Origin: an uncultured Clostridia bacterium
GTDB taxonomy: Bacteria > Bacillota > Clostridia > UBA1381
Length of the DNA stretch: 60,054 nucleotides
Reading direction: 5' to 3'
Assembly (NCBI GenBank): GCA_944392335.1
Contig: CALXWJ010000081.1
Coordinates: 1 to 60,054, forward strand
Shown: one piece after another, positions 9,024 to 17,483 of the stretch
How the letters are laid out: each line of letters starts with the position of its first letter
Position numbering within the stretch: position 1 is the stretch's first letter
Notes under the pieces: model-generated
Database searches by the model: none
Seen by the model: only the letters and a program-made list of their open reading frames with translations
What the model was told of the DNA's origin: nothing
Program-made: the position numbers and the translations under genes

Positions 9024-10314
9024 CTTTTATTCTCCGTTTTATCTCAGTTTCAAGAAAGCTTAAATTCTCTCCCCAAAGTTCTTTGTTTGAAAGTATCTCT
9101 TTTATGCTTGCTTCCTTCATAAATTTCATGACCTTTTCATCGTCATTTGGCATGTCGGTTTTATAAAACTCGATCAGTTTTGCAAAGGAAGTCAAAAGTT
9201 TGTCAGGCATCTCGTTTTTTCGTCTGATATATTCAAGGATAGACGGCAACACCCTCACCTTGAATTTACTTACCGAATTTAGGGCAATGGACGAGCACAT
9301 ATGCTTTATATAGGGATTTTTGAAACGCTCAAAAACATTATCCGCATATCCCTTTAATTCCTTTTCGGGTAAATCAAGTGTAGGTATTATTTCATCATAG
9401 ACACAGCCCTTTACAAATGCGCACATCTTTTCATTTTCCATACACTCGCCCACCGTTTTTATTCCCTCGAGCATGGCATAGGGGATCATTGAGGTGTGAG
9501 CGCCGTTTAGTATCCTTACTTTTCGCGTTCTGTAACGCTCCAGATCATTGGTTACAATAATATTCAGATTCGCCTTGTCAAAAGGGAATTCTTTGGAAAT
9601 GTCGTATTCCGATTCAATGACCCACAAATGAAAAATTTCACTTGTATCGACCATATTATCCTCATATCCAAGATCAATATTTTCATCCTTCGGGTATCCT
9701 GTCACTATTCTGTCGACAAGAGTGTTGCAGAATATATTTTCCTTTTCTACCCATTCAATAAAGTCATCGCCAAAATCCCACAGCCTTGCATAATCGATTA
9801 TACACTTTTTAAGCGTCGTACCGTTTTTACCGATCAGTTCGCAGGGAAGGAAGATAAAGCCATCCAAACCCAAAGTAAATCTTTTTTGCAAAAGAAGCGT
9901 TACCTTTGCCGGGAAGGTTACGTAAGGCGCTTTTTGGGGAGTATCGTCAGGACAAAATGCTATTCCCGATTCGGTTGTGTTTGATATAACGAATCTGAAA
10001 TCGGGATTTTGTGCCAGTTCAAGATATTTGTTAAAATCCTTGTATGGCTCTACTGTCCTTGATATTACATCGATAACCTTTTTTTCAACCGAAGCAGCAC
10101 CGTTTTTTATTCCTCTCATTATAAGAGTGTATGCACAATTTTGCTCCTCCAGTTTTTCGCACATACCTTTTTCTATTGGCTGCACTACGACCACGCCTGC
10201 GTTAAAATCACTTGCCTCGTTGGTCAGCTGAACGATCCAGTCGGCAAAGCCCCGTAAAAAATTTCCCTCTCCGAATTGTATTATCTTTTCACATCTTTTG
10301 ACTTTTTCAAACAT
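9010..10314 (-). CDS. uxaB: Tagaturonate reductase
   Basis: A 434-residue NAD-dependent polyol dehydrogenase of the mannitol dehydrogenase family. The start IIQFGEGNFLRGFADW is the typical UxaB nucleotide-binding opening. Later blocks LPCELIGKNG, DRIVTGYP and VRILNGAHTSMIPYAML hold the family's conserved Lys/Asn/His active-site region. It reduces tagaturonate to altronate, the substrate of the next enzyme UxaA, which supports UxaB rather than fructuronate reductase UxuB. The start follows GGAGG at a good distance. The gene lies 27 bp after the GH4 gene. Confidence 0.92.
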   Translation of the reverse strand: MFEKVKRCEKIIQFGEGNFLRGFADWIVQLTNEASDFNAGVVVVQPIEKGMCEKLEEQNCAYTLIMRGIKNGAASVEKKVIDVISRTVEPYKDFNKYLELAQNPDFRFVISNTTESGIAFCPDDTPQKAPYVTFPAKVTLLLQKRFTLGLDGFIFLPCELIGKNGTTLKKCIIDYARLWDFGDDFIEWVEKENIFCNTLVDRIVTGYPKDENIDLGYEDNMVDTSEIFHLWVIESEYDISKEFPFDKANLNIIVTNDLERYRTRKVRILNGAHTSMIPYAMLEGIKTVGECMENEKMCAFVKGCVYDEIIPTLDLPEKELKGYADNVFERFKNPYIKHMCSSIALNSVSKFKVRVLPSILEYIRRKNEMPDKLLTSFAKLIEFYKTDMPNDDEKVMKFMKEASIKEILSNKELWGENLSFLETEIKRRIKDDDK

Positions 10315-10341
10315 ATTAACCTCCGTCTGTCCTTGATCATA

Positions 10342-11736
10342 TCAGAACTCATACATTTTAAGATATTTTGCGGTATTTTTACACATTTCATCAAACAGTT
10401 TTTTTGCGTCCCCTATTGTGCATATGACAAGAGGGTCGTTGGCAAATGCGGCAAAAATTTTATTGACGTCTCTTTGCGCGATCCCCTCCGACACCGCCTC
10501 CTGTTCTGAACACACTCTTGAGATAAGCGGATATATCGTCTTTGGTATCGGGCCCGCAAATACGGGCGTCAGGCTGTTTGCGCAAAAATACGCGTTTGTT
10601 TCGACAACGGCTCCCAAAGGAAGATTCGGTATCTGACCGCGGTTTGGAATATTTACGTTTGTGACCAGTTCCGAAAGTCCCATCAACGCGCGTATCTGAT
10701 TTATGCCCTCTTCTCCCGTTTTGTTTATCGCCGGCTCTTCCTCACCGCTTGCCAGTCTTTCACTTTTTGCAAGCCGAAGCTTCAGCTCTTCCTTTCTTGA
10801 CTGCACCGATGTTAAAGCAAACTTCATTTCCTTTACCCGCTCCGGGCTTTCAAGATACCATTTTCCCTCACAAAATTCCGCCAGATGCCTGTCTCCGGCG
10901 GCGGCTATATATCCGAATCTGTTAAACAGGTCTATTTTGACCTTTTCAGACGTGGCAAACGCGCCGTTCATCCAATTTGTGTCGACCGGCTTACCATTCG
11001 TATAGCCATCCTTGTATTTTACGCAAAATTCCTTATAATAAGGAAACAAATCAACATTTCTGTATGCCGCCGACGTAAGCCATGTAAAATGATTTACTCC
11101 TACGGGATTGACTTTTATCTCATGTCTTTCAACATTTTCTTCCCTGAATACCTCCTTTACCATTTCGGCAAGGAATTTTTGTGTCCCGAATACCTCATGG
11201 CAGCAGCCAAAGGCTTTAATTTCGGGAAAGACCCTATACAATGACTTAACGCACAGAGCCATTGGATTGGTATAATTTATGACCCATGCGTCGGGGCAAT
11301 ATTTTTTGATGTTCAGCGCAAATTCCTCAAACATGGGAACTGTTCTCATTGCCCTTATTATCCCGCCCGGGCCCGTTGTGTCTCCAACCGATTGATATAT
11401 CCCGTATTTTTCGGGTGTATGTACATCCGATTCCATTTCGTCGAATGTTCCCGGCAGGATCGATATTACAACAACATCGCACCCCGTCAATGCCTCGCCG
11501 ATTTCTTTGACCGCCCTGTAGCTCCAGGCTGATTTTGCGCCTTTGGCAAAATTAAACTTATTTCCTATAATTTCATTCTTTCTTGCCGCGTCGGTATCAA
11601 TATCATACAGCCATACCTCGCCGCTCATGTCATCGCATGCCGCCAGATCGCTCATCAGCCCCCATGCCCAGCCTCTCGAGCCTCCTCCGATATATGCGAT
11701 TTTTATGCCCTCCGCTTTATTATCTGCATACCTCAT
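10342..11736 (-). CDS. GH4 family glycosidase, probable alpha-galacturonidase
   Basis: A 464-residue family 4 glycoside hydrolase, an NAD- and metal-dependent enzyme using a redox-elimination mechanism. The dinucleotide fold starts IAYIGGGSRGWAWGLMSDL (residues 13-31). VINYTNPMALCVK (152-164) and CCHEVFGTQKF (178-188) carry the Asn, Cys and His that position substrate and metal. As I recall, a CHEV version of this motif marks the LplD-type alpha-galacturonidases, in contrast to CHSV, CHGx or CNVP in other GH4 groups. Operon partnership with uxaB and uxaA supports release of galacturonate from oligogalacturonides inside the cell. There is no signal peptide. GGGAGAAGAGG precedes the ATG. It is the first gene of the operon, divergent from an AraC regulator. 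Confidence 0.85.
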   Translation of the reverse strand: MRYADNKAEGIKIAYIGGGSRGWAWGLMSDLAACDDMSGEVWLYDIDTDAARKNEIIGNKFNFAKGAKSAWSYRAVKEIGEALTGCDVVVISILPGTFDEMESDVHTPEKYGIYQSVGDTTGPGGIIRAMRTVPMFEEFALNIKKYCPDAWVINYTNPMALCVKSLYRVFPEIKAFGCCHEVFGTQKFLAEMVKEVFREENVERHEIKVNPVGVNHFTWLTSAAYRNVDLFPYYKEFCVKYKDGYTNGKPVDTNWMNGAFATSEKVKIDLFNRFGYIAAAGDRHLAEFCEGKWYLESPERVKEMKFALTSVQSRKEELKLRLAKSERLASGEEEPAINKTGEEGINQIRALMGLSELVTNVNIPNRGQIPNLPLGAVVETNAYFCANSLTPVFAGPIPKTIYPLISRVCSEQEAVSEGIAQRDVNKIFAAFANDPLVICTIGDAKKLFDEMCKNTAKYLKMYEF

Positions 11737-11963
11737 GTGCCTCTTCTCCCTTTCTGTCAGTTGGTTTTATGTAAGAACTATGCCGTCAGCCGTACCAAAA
11801 TATTTTTAATAATCCATACTTTTTGTCAAACCTTTTCGATTTTAAATTATATAACAATAAAATCATGTTTTCCTTGATTAATTTGCTGTTTTTATTATAT
11901 AAATACAAAATTATTGCTTGATTATTTCACCCGTCCATGCTATAATTTTAACGAGGTGTTATT
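11737..11963. promoter_or_regulatory. Divergent promoter region, GH4 operon / araC-type gene
   Basis: The plus-strand promoter is clear: TTGATT (11918-11923), 17 bp, TATAAT (11941-11946), with the ATG only 18 bp after the -10. On the minus strand a TTGACA (11824-11829) has only a poor -10 at the right distance (AAAATA), and an upstream TATAAT lacks a -35. Such a weak minus-strand promoter fits an operon needing activation by the adjacent AraC-type protein. Confidence 0.6.
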
Positions 11964-12761
11964 ATGCAAATAGTAAAATATACCAATCCTGTGGTATCCT
12001 ATGATAAGGTCATAAACAAACGAAAACGTTCCTTGATCCATTACCACAACGAACACGAGCTTTATTATCTTATATGCGGAAAAACAAAATATTTTGTCGG
12101 GGATGAAATTTTTCATCTTAAACAGGGGAACTTCATATTTATACCAAAAGGGACAATACATAAAACCGACAGCGAGGAATGTCTGCACAACGAACGGCTC
12201 CTGATCGGTTTTGACGATGATATTTTTGACAAGGACGCCCTGATCATATTAAAGGAATTTACCAAAAACAAGCTGATCATTATCCCAAAGAACGATCAGA
12301 GTCAGGCAGAAGAAATTTTACACAGGCTGCTTGATGAAAGCCGCGGCGATCAGGTATTGAAGGATTACCTGATAAAGCTTTATACGCTGGAGCTTGTGAC
12401 CCTTTTATACCGCTGCAAATCCGATCAAAAACAAGAACCGAAGGTTTCTGATAAAATAATCTTTGAAATTTCCGAATACATTAACTTAAACTTTGAACAG
12501 GATATCTCTCTTGACAATTTATGCGAAAGGTTTTCAATAAGCAAAAGCCATCTTTCAAGAAAATTTAAAACGGTCGCAGGTATCGGGCTTAATGAATATA
12601 TTACCTTTGTGAGAATTTCAAATGCGGAAAAGCTGTTAAAAAATTCAAATTATTCAATTACACAGATCGCCGCAATGTGCGGATTTAATGACAGTAACTA
12701 TTTTTCGACGGTGTTTAAAAGACTAAAGGGAATAACGCCGCTAAAATATTCAAAATCATAA
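11964..12761 (+). CDS. AraC-family regulator of the galacturonate operon
   Basis: A 265-residue two-domain regulator. The N-terminal cupin-like sensor (about 1-140) includes HYHNEHELYYLICGKTKYFVG and FIPKGTIHKT. The C-terminal double helix-turn-helix (about 165-262) includes LCERFSISKSHLSRKFK and the second-helix signature SITQIAAMCGFNDSNYFSTV followed by KRLKGITPLKYSKS. It is divergent from the GH4-uxaB-uxaA operon and almost certainly controls it, with a galacturonate-derived ligand as the likely signal (inference from position). The ATG follows GAGGTG, and its own promoter lies at 11918-11946. Confidence 0.9.
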   Translation: MQIVKYTNPVVSYDKVINKRKRSLIHYHNEHELYYLICGKTKYFVGDEIFHLKQGNFIFIPKGTIHKTDSEECLHNERLLIGFDDDIFDKDALIILKEFTKNKLIIIPKNDQSQAEEILHRLLDESRGDQVLKDYLIKLYTLELVTLLYRCKSDQKQEPKVSDKIIFEISEYINLNFEQDISLDNLCERFSISKSHLSRKFKTVAGIGLNEYITFVRISNAEKLLKNSNYSITQIAAMCGFNDSNYFSTVFKRLKGITPLKYSKS

Positions 12762-12811
12762 ATCATGTCATACGGATAATTCACGCATTACACGTTTCAG
12801 ATATCTTTTTT

Positions 12812-12954
12812 CGGTCAATTCGTGAATTGCCCTACGATATTTATTTATCATTATCGCACAACTAACATTTTTTTGATGTTGCCGTCGGTATTTTCATTAT
12901 TTATAATGGTGGTGTTACGTTGTAGAGGCGATTCACGAATCAACCGTACGATAT
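12812..12954. repeat. Paired short repeats with GATTCACGAATC core
   Basis: Two related stretches, 12812-12842 (TTCGTGAATTGCCCTACGAT) and 12922-12954 (GGCGATTCACGAATCAACCG), each end in TACGATATTT and contain a small palindrome around TTCGTGAA/TTCACGAA. The same GGCGATTCACGAATCGCC palindrome is embedded in the dispersed repeats at 15503-15680 and 24111-24275, so this is a separate mobile sub-module. The rest of the gene-free stretch 12762-12967 shows nothing else. Confidence 0.5.
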
Positions 12955-12967
12955 TTGTTTTTTATGC

Positions 12968-13242
12968 AATAAGGACTTGTCCCGTCATTCAACGAAGGCA
13001 AGCAGGCTGTGCTTTGCTGTAATCAGTGGGAGATTGAACTCTTGCTGAATACAACTATGGAACCCACCGCCGATTACGGCGGGAGACAACATGTGCGCAG
13101 TTATAGCACATTTAACCAAAATTCTCAATACCATTGCTACAATCCGTTGAAAATTTTCCGATATGAATAAGAGATGTTACGGAGCAAGGTCGGAACTTTG
13201 CCATAAAACCGCCAAATTATAGCTGCGGACAAGCCCTTATTT
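12968..13242 (+). repeat. Dispersed intergenic repeat copy R1 with terminal inverted repeats
   Basis: The copy begins AATAAGGACTTGTCCCG (12968-12984) and ends CGGACAAGCCCTTATT (13226-13241). These ends are inverted repeats differing by one substitution and one extra base. Inside are the family modules: TGTAATCAGTGGGAGATTG with its partial complement CTGAATACA, a GC hairpin CCGCCGATTACGGCGG near 13066, and GACAACATGTGCGCAG near 13085. The size of about 275 bp, lack of coding capacity and terminal inverted repeats resemble a miniature inverted-repeat transposable element. Confidence 0.65.
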
Positions 13243-13395
13243 TAAAAAATATAACAAAAATTTGACGAATTTATCAAAATCTCAATTTTAGGCTATTTGC
13301 AGAAAAAATAAGATATAAATACCTAATAAAATCACAAAAAAAATTATTTTTACAAAAAAATATTAATAAAAAATTAAAAAATTATTAAAAAAAAG

Positions 13396-13424
13396 TTGCA
13401 AACGATAAAAAAATATGTTATAAT
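13396..13424 (+). promoter_or_regulatory. Promoter of the symporter gene
   Basis: TTGCAA (13396-13401), a 17-bp spacer and TATAAT (13419-13424) form a near-consensus sigma-A promoter. The predicted transcript has a leader of roughly 155 nt before the ATG at 13590. Confidence 0.75.
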
Positions 13425-13429
13425 TGAAA

Positions 13430-13589
13430 AGTATTTATTTTTCAAAATCTTAGAAAGTAGTATTAAAATTGAATCTGATGTTGAAATAAAATTTTCAGAT
13501 CTCTCGGTCAGGAATACCCGGGGATGCAATGTTATATGCTCTAAAAAGACCGGTATGGTTATTATTTTCGTAGGGAGTGAAAAAAAAAT
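13430..13589 (+). promoter_or_regulatory. Long 5' leader of the symporter mRNA
   Basis: The leader can fold ATCTGA/TCAGAT near 13470-13502 and CGGTC (13505-13509) with GACCG (about 13547-13551), the latter enclosing a CCCGGG-containing loop. No glycine, lysine or SAM riboswitch core was recognised. The ribosome binding site is GGGAGTG just before the ATG. A regulatory leader is plausible but not shown. Confidence 0.3.
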
Positions 13590-15023
13590 ATGGAGCAATT
13601 TAATAAAATTTTATCAAACATAAACGATTTTGTGTGGGGATTGCCCCTAATAATTTTTATTTTAGCGGTAGGCATTCTGTTAACAATAAGGATAGGGGTA
13701 CTTCAGATACATAAATTACCGCTGGCGTTAAAATATATGCTATCGGACGAGGACGACGGCGAAGGTGAGGTTTCTGCTTTCGGAGCATTGTGTACGGCAC
13801 TTTCGGCAACCATCGGAACGGGGAATATAGTGGGAGTTGCAACGGCGATCGCTGCCGGCGGACCCGGAGCACTGTTTTGGATGGAGGTCGCGGCATTTTT
13901 CGGAATGGCGACAAAGTACGCCGAAGGACTGCTGGCAGTAAAATACAGAGAGATAGACGAAAACGGAAAGGTTTTGGGAGGCCCGTTTTATTATATAGAA
14001 AAAGGAATGGGCAAAAAATGGATATGGCTTGCAAAGATATTTGCGGTTTTTGCAATGCTGGCAGGCATTTTGGGTATCGGGACAATAACTCAGGTCAACG
14101 GTATTACATCCGCGGTACAGAATTTTTTTGATCCGAATACCGAAGCGATCGCATTTACGTTGGGGTCAATGAAGTATTCTTGGGCTGTTGTTATATCGGG
14201 AATCGCGGTAACGTTCTGTGCGGCGCTGGTAATTATCGGAGGGCTGAAGAGGATATCAAAGGTTTCGCAGATCATAGTTCCGTTTATGGCTGTATTATAT
14301 TTTATATGCTGTATAATACTCATAATAACCAATATCACAAGATTGCCGGGTGCGGTGGTTTTAATAGTAAAAAGTGCGTTTGCTCCTCAGGCGGTATTGG
14401 GAGGAGCGATAGGCATTACAATAAAGACTGCAATGCAAAAGGGAGTTGCAAGAGGGATATTTTCAAATGAAGCTGGACTTGGTTCGGCGCCGATTGCGGC
14501 AGCTGCAGCAAAAACGAAGGAACCGGTAAGACAGGGACTTGTATGTATGACGGGCACCTTTTTTGATACGATTATAATATGTACAATGACGGGGTTATCG
14601 ATAGTTTTGACAGGTACGTATCAAACGGCTATGGATGGAAGCCTGCAAGGCGCTGCAGTAACTACAAAGGCTTTTGAGGCGGGATTGCCGTTTTCAAACA
14701 GCGTTTGTTCGTTCTTGTTAATGATATGCTTGATATTCTTTGCTTTTACAACGATATTGGGCTGGGACTATTATTCGGAAAAGTGTCTTCAATATCTTGT
14801 AAAAGACAAGAAAAAAATATTGATGTTATACAAGGTTTTATATATAACTGCCATATTGATAGGTCCTTATTTAACGATATCATTCGTATGGACATTGGCA
14901 GATATATTTAACGGGCTCATGGCAATACCAAACCTGATCGCATTGTTTGCGTTAAGCGGTGTTGTTTCTGCAGAGACAAAAAGTTTTTTTGAAAGATATA
15001 AATCTTTTCGGTACAAGCAATAA
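13590..15023 (+). CDS. Alanine/glycine:cation symporter (AGCS family)
   Basis: A 477-residue integral membrane protein with about 11 hydrophobic segments. The opening NDFVWGLPLIIFILAVGILLT and the blocks GALCTALSATIGTGNIVGVA, GPGALFWMEVAAFFGMATKYAE, GGPFYYIEKGMG and SNEAGLGSAPIAAAAA are characteristic of the AlsT/DagA/AgcS sodium:alanine (or glycine) symporters. It imports small neutral amino acids with Na+, or H+, across the cytoplasmic membrane. The final helix and short polar tail are complete. The gene has its own promoter and long leader, and is followed after 67 bp by a small XRE regulator on the same strand. Confidence 0.93.
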   Translation: MEQFNKILSNINDFVWGLPLIIFILAVGILLTIRIGVLQIHKLPLALKYMLSDEDDGEGEVSAFGALCTALSATIGTGNIVGVATAIAAGGPGALFWMEVAAFFGMATKYAEGLLAVKYREIDENGKVLGGPFYYIEKGMGKKWIWLAKIFAVFAMLAGILGIGTITQVNGITSAVQNFFDPNTEAIAFTLGSMKYSWAVVISGIAVTFCAALVIIGGLKRISKVSQIIVPFMAVLYFICCIILIITNITRLPGAVVLIVKSAFAPQAVLGGAIGITIKTAMQKGVARGIFSNEAGLGSAPIAAAAAKTKEPVRQGLVCMTGTFFDTIIICTMTGLSIVLTGTYQTAMDGSLQGAAVTTKAFEAGLPFSNSVCSFLLMICLIFFAFTTILGWDYYSEKCLQYLVKDKKKILMLYKVLYITAILIGPYLTISFVWTLADIFNGLMAIPNLIALFALSGVVSAETKSFFERYKSFRYKQ

Positions 15024-15090
15024 TTTAAAGTATATACATAATTGATTTGAGAATTAAAATAATTCAAAAGGGACGGGGAAAGAATTAGTT

Positions 15091-15447
15091 ATGTTAAAGT
15101 ATCAATTAGCACATGTTTCAGGACCGATAATAAAGAAACTGAGAAAAGAAAAAAGAATGACACAAACAGAACTGGCAATATTGATGAATGTTTCAAGGTC
15201 AGTTGTTGCAAACTGGGAGTCGCAGATGAGAGCGCCGACAACAGATCAATTCTGTCGGTTGGCAGGTATATTTAATGTTACTGCGGACTATCTTGTCGGA
15301 CGCGGCTGGGATAAAGATGCCGACGGCATGTCGGATGATATTGATATAGATATCAGCAAATTAAACAGGTCTGGAAAGCTGGTTATTCGTAAGGTATATG
15401 AAACACTGATAACGGATAAAACATTTACAAAAAATTCGGCAAATTAA
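15091..15447 (+). CDS. XRE-family helix-turn-helix regulator
   Basis: A 118-residue protein with a Cro/CI-type DNA-binding domain at about residues 14-68: IKKLRKEKRMTQTELAILMNVSRSVVANWE, then PTTDQFCRLAGIFNVTADYLVGR, the classic end of the five-helix fold. The C-terminal 50 residues are acidic then basic and match nothing I recognise. GGGACGGGGA precedes the ATG by about 10 bases. It probably shares a transcript with the AGCS symporter 67 bp upstream. The target is unknown. Confidence 0.85.
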   Translation: MLKYQLAHVSGPIIKKLRKEKRMTQTELAILMNVSRSVVANWESQMRAPTTDQFCRLAGIFNVTADYLVGRGWDKDADGMSDDIDIDISKLNRSGKLVIRKVYETLITDKTFTKNSAN

Positions 15448-15502
15448 TGCTTGAACTAAATATGCACGCAAAGAGGATAAAAATAAAAGCTTTGCTAACG
15501 TG

Positions 15503-15680
15503 GCATATAACCTAAGCAAATTTGTCCCCTGCCGCTTGCGGTTAGGGGTTGCTTATAATGTAATCAGTGAGTGAGAGTACAATCTTCCGCTTCCACTGAT
15601 TACAACTCAACACCGTAGAGGCGATTCACGAATCGCCTGTTTCGCTTTGCCCTCGTTGAATGACGGGACAAGCACTTATT
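15503..15680 (-). repeat. Dispersed intergenic repeat copy R2
   Basis: Read on the minus strand it starts AATAAGTGCTTGTCCCGTCA (from 15680), continues CGAGGGCAAAGCGAAACAGG, then carries the embedded palindrome GGCGATTCGTGAATCGCC. A hairpin follows with TGTAATCAGTGG and CACTGATTACA arms, and it ends in a GGGGACAA box near 15525. It is the same modular order as the other copies. Confidence 0.6.
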
Positions 15681-15843
15681 GAATCTCCTGCCGAAAGACT
15701 GAGGAGCTAACGATCCTATTCCGGCCGCAACGTTTTTAGATCCTGTTTCAAATAGGCTTGATAGAGTTTGCTCCGATTTAAAAAAGGGTATAGGAACTTT
15801 AAAAGATTTAGAAATCGTATTTTACATATGTTTTCTCATCAAA

Positions 15844-15906
15844 AAGCAACAAATGAACAAGCAGCTGCCTGATGACAACTGCTTGCTGCAAAATTTCCTT
15901 TTAATT
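15844..15906. repeat. Hairpin repeat also found at 59772-59833
   Basis: About 62 bp nearly identical to 59772-59833. The hairpin has CAAGCAGCTG (15858-15867) facing CAACTGCTTG (15876-15885), with nine of ten positions Watson-Crick and the tenth a G-U on the minus-strand RNA. It is followed by GCAAAATTTCC. Both copies lie next to a member of the dispersed repeat family. The remaining gap 15681-15843 holds nothing recognised. Confidence 0.55.
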
Positions 15907-15977
15907 GTTCTACCCCAACTATTGACAAAGAGCCGAAAATAAACGGATACATTTTTCGCTGTATCCGTAATTTTTTC

Positions 15978-16110
15978 GATTAACTGCGCACGGCAAGACA
16001 TCCCTATCGTCTTTACAGGCAGACGCCACATCTGTGACCGGTGTGATAGTATGACCTTTTGCTGATCACAACGCTCCTGTCCTCGTTGAATAACGGGACA
16101 AACCATTATT
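15978..16110 (-). repeat. Dispersed intergenic repeat copy R3
   Basis: On the minus strand it reads AATAATGGTTTGTCCCGTTA, then CGAGGACAGGAGCGTTGTGATCAGC split over the box. A TGTGATCAGC/CGGTCACA half-paired hairpin follows, and the copy ends with CGTGCGCAGTTAA near 15978. It is diverged from R1 but keeps the module order. It lies directly after the ImmA-like gene, which is transcribed toward it. Confidence 0.55.
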
Positions 16111-16140
16111 AAAAAAGACAAAACATAATCTTATCAATTT

Positions 16141-16809
16141 TTATCCATCGGGAATACACACCTTGCAGTGTGAATAATCCATTTGTTTCAACTCGCTTAA
16201 CGTATATTGTTTAAGGTTGTTTTTCCCTTTTATGTATATACAGCTTTTGCGGTGATATTTTTCACCGCTTTCGGAAACGTAGTAAAGCGAATTATTGCCC
16301 GGTAAAAACACATTGACCGAGATCAGCACGGAACATATCAACACTGCCGAAGCGATTGCCGCAATCAAATATGCGGTTTTATTTTTCTTTATGGCGGTGC
16401 GTATTTTTCGGGGTAGATCATTGTTCAGTAAATAATGGGAAAACTCATTTGCTTCATATTCACTGATGATATCCTGCCCTAAAACGAGCTTGCTGCCTAT
16501 ATGCTTTAAATACACATGACCCGCTTCGTGCGATAATAAAATACAGCATTCCTCTTCCGACAGATCCTTGCTCAAAAACACAAATCTGTTATTCGCATCG
16601 ATATATGTAAAAGCCTTTTCACCGCTTGCAAACTCAAGAATATCAAGCTTTTCCATTAGGTCGTGAACATTATCCTTGTTCACGTAGGGGCGGAATCTAA
16701 TAACTTTATATCCGCATTTTTCAATGGCATTTATCAGCGATTCAGAAGTGATCTGGGTTATATTAAATTGGGAAATGAATTGGTTTGCTTTTTTTTTGTA
16801 AATATTCAC
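16141..16809 (-). CDS. ImmA/IrrE-family metallopeptidase with membrane anchor
   Basis: A 222-residue protein. The N-terminal half is an ImmA/IrrE-type zinc peptidase with HEAGH at residues 94-98 and acidic residues in SEYEANEFSHYLL (about 117-127) as third ligand. In the ImmR/ImmA pattern such enzymes cleave a partner XRE repressor, here likely the gene just upstream. Unusually, a transmembrane helix (about 146-169) is followed by an outside domain of about 50 residues. That domain has YHRKSC (185-190), a leucine/serine linker and DYSHCKVC (211-218), resembling the small YHxxxC...YxxCxxC metal-site domain of secreted nucleases. A built-in external sensing or metal-binding module is an inference. 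Confidence 0.82.
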   Translation of the reverse strand: MNIYKKKANQFISQFNITQITSESLINAIEKCGYKVIRFRPYVNKDNVHDLMEKLDILEFASGEKAFTYIDANNRFVFLSKDLSEEECCILLSHEAGHVYLKHIGSKLVLGQDIISEYEANEFSHYLLNNDLPRKIRTAIKKNKTAYLIAAIASAVLICSVLISVNVFLPGNNSLYYVSESGEKYHRKSCIYIKGKNNLKQYTLSELKQMDYSHCKVCIPDG

Positions 16810-16825
16810 TTGTCGTTAACCCGGA

Positions 16826-17245
16826 TCAATCGATTTTGTTTAATAAACCATCTATTTCTTTTTGTTTTTTTGCCGCTTTTTTATTGGTTTTGTTTCTTCC
16901 CGAAAAAGCTGCAATCTGATAATCAGACAGATCGTAGGAACAGCGTTCACTTTCTATCTTTAAAACGGTGTGAACGACATGCTTGCCCTTTTCATCCAAT
17001 TTATTGTATATATCGAGTAGTTTAAGGGCATTGTCATCAACATGTAAAGGGAATTGATAATTTATCAATTGGATATCCAATGCTTTACATATTTTAAGAA
17101 TCGTTTCGTATGCTGTTCCGCCGACACCGTTTTTTAAGGTGCTTGCAAGTGTTGTTTGAGGGATATCGACCACCTGTGAAAATCTTCTTACACTTTTATA
17201 TTGCTTTTTGATTTCCGCAGCGATCATAGATGTCAATGTATCCAT
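16826..17245 (-). CDS. XRE-family regulator paired with ImmA-like peptidase
   Basis: A 139-residue protein with an N-terminal Cro/CI-type domain (about 1-60): KKQYKSVRRFSQVVDIPQTTLASTLKNG, then ETILKICKALDIQL. The middle resembles the sensor-linker LLDIYNKLDEKGKHVVHTVL of many phage-type repressors (YNxLDxxGKxxVxxxL). The C-terminus is Lys-rich. Only 16 bp separate it from the peptidase gene, so the two form one operon in the order repressor-peptidase. AAGGAG precedes the ATG. A perfect promoter lies at 17484-17512, so the mRNA has a leader of about 230 nt that contains repeat copy R4. Confidence 0.85.
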   Translation of the reverse strand: MDTLTSMIAAEIKKQYKSVRRFSQVVDIPQTTLASTLKNGVGGTAYETILKICKALDIQLINYQFPLHVDDNALKLLDIYNKLDEKGKHVVHTVLKIESERCSYDLSDYQIAAFSGRNKTNKKAAKKQKEIDGLLNKID

Positions 17246-17322
17246 AGTTTTATTCTCCTTTTCATTTTTTTTGACAAATTAAATTAAATGATGATAAACA
17301 TCCTTTCAGTTTATTTATAACT

Positions 17323-17454
17323 GAGTACAAGCTGTCCCCTGATTTTGCCGGCGGATTTTTGCGTCTGTGATCGGCGGGAATACGGTCTCCCATCTATTAC
17401 AGTGCAGCCCGACAGCGTTCTTGTCATCTTTGAATTACGGCACAAGCCCTTATC
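17323..17454 (-). repeat. Dispersed intergenic repeat copy R4, inside a 5' leader
   Basis: On the minus strand it reads GATAAGGGCTTGTGCCGTAA, GATGACAAGAACGCTG, CACTGTAATAGATGGGAG, CCGCCGATCACAG, then a GC-rich hairpin ATCCGCCGGC and GGGGACAGCTTGTAC. It is oriented with the XRE/ImmA transcript and lies between its promoter and start codon. The remainder of 17246-17322 is AT-rich with AAATTAAATTAAAT symmetry that could be a repressor operator. Confidence 0.6.
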
Positions 17455-17483
17455 GAATTTAAAATAAACCGAAATTTTATTTA

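Noticed and set aside
9010..10314. Fructuronate reductase UxuB instead of UxaB
   Set aside because: It is coupled to altronate dehydratase UxaA, not mannonate dehydratase UxuA, so tagaturonate is the logical substrate.
13430..13589. Glycine riboswitch for the AGCS symporter
   Set aside because: The expected conserved glycine-aptamer core is not visible in the leader.
13396..13623. 75-residue ORF before the symporter gene
   Set aside because: Its start lies in the -35 box of a near-perfect promoter, it has no ribosome binding site, and it overlaps the symporter start in another frame.
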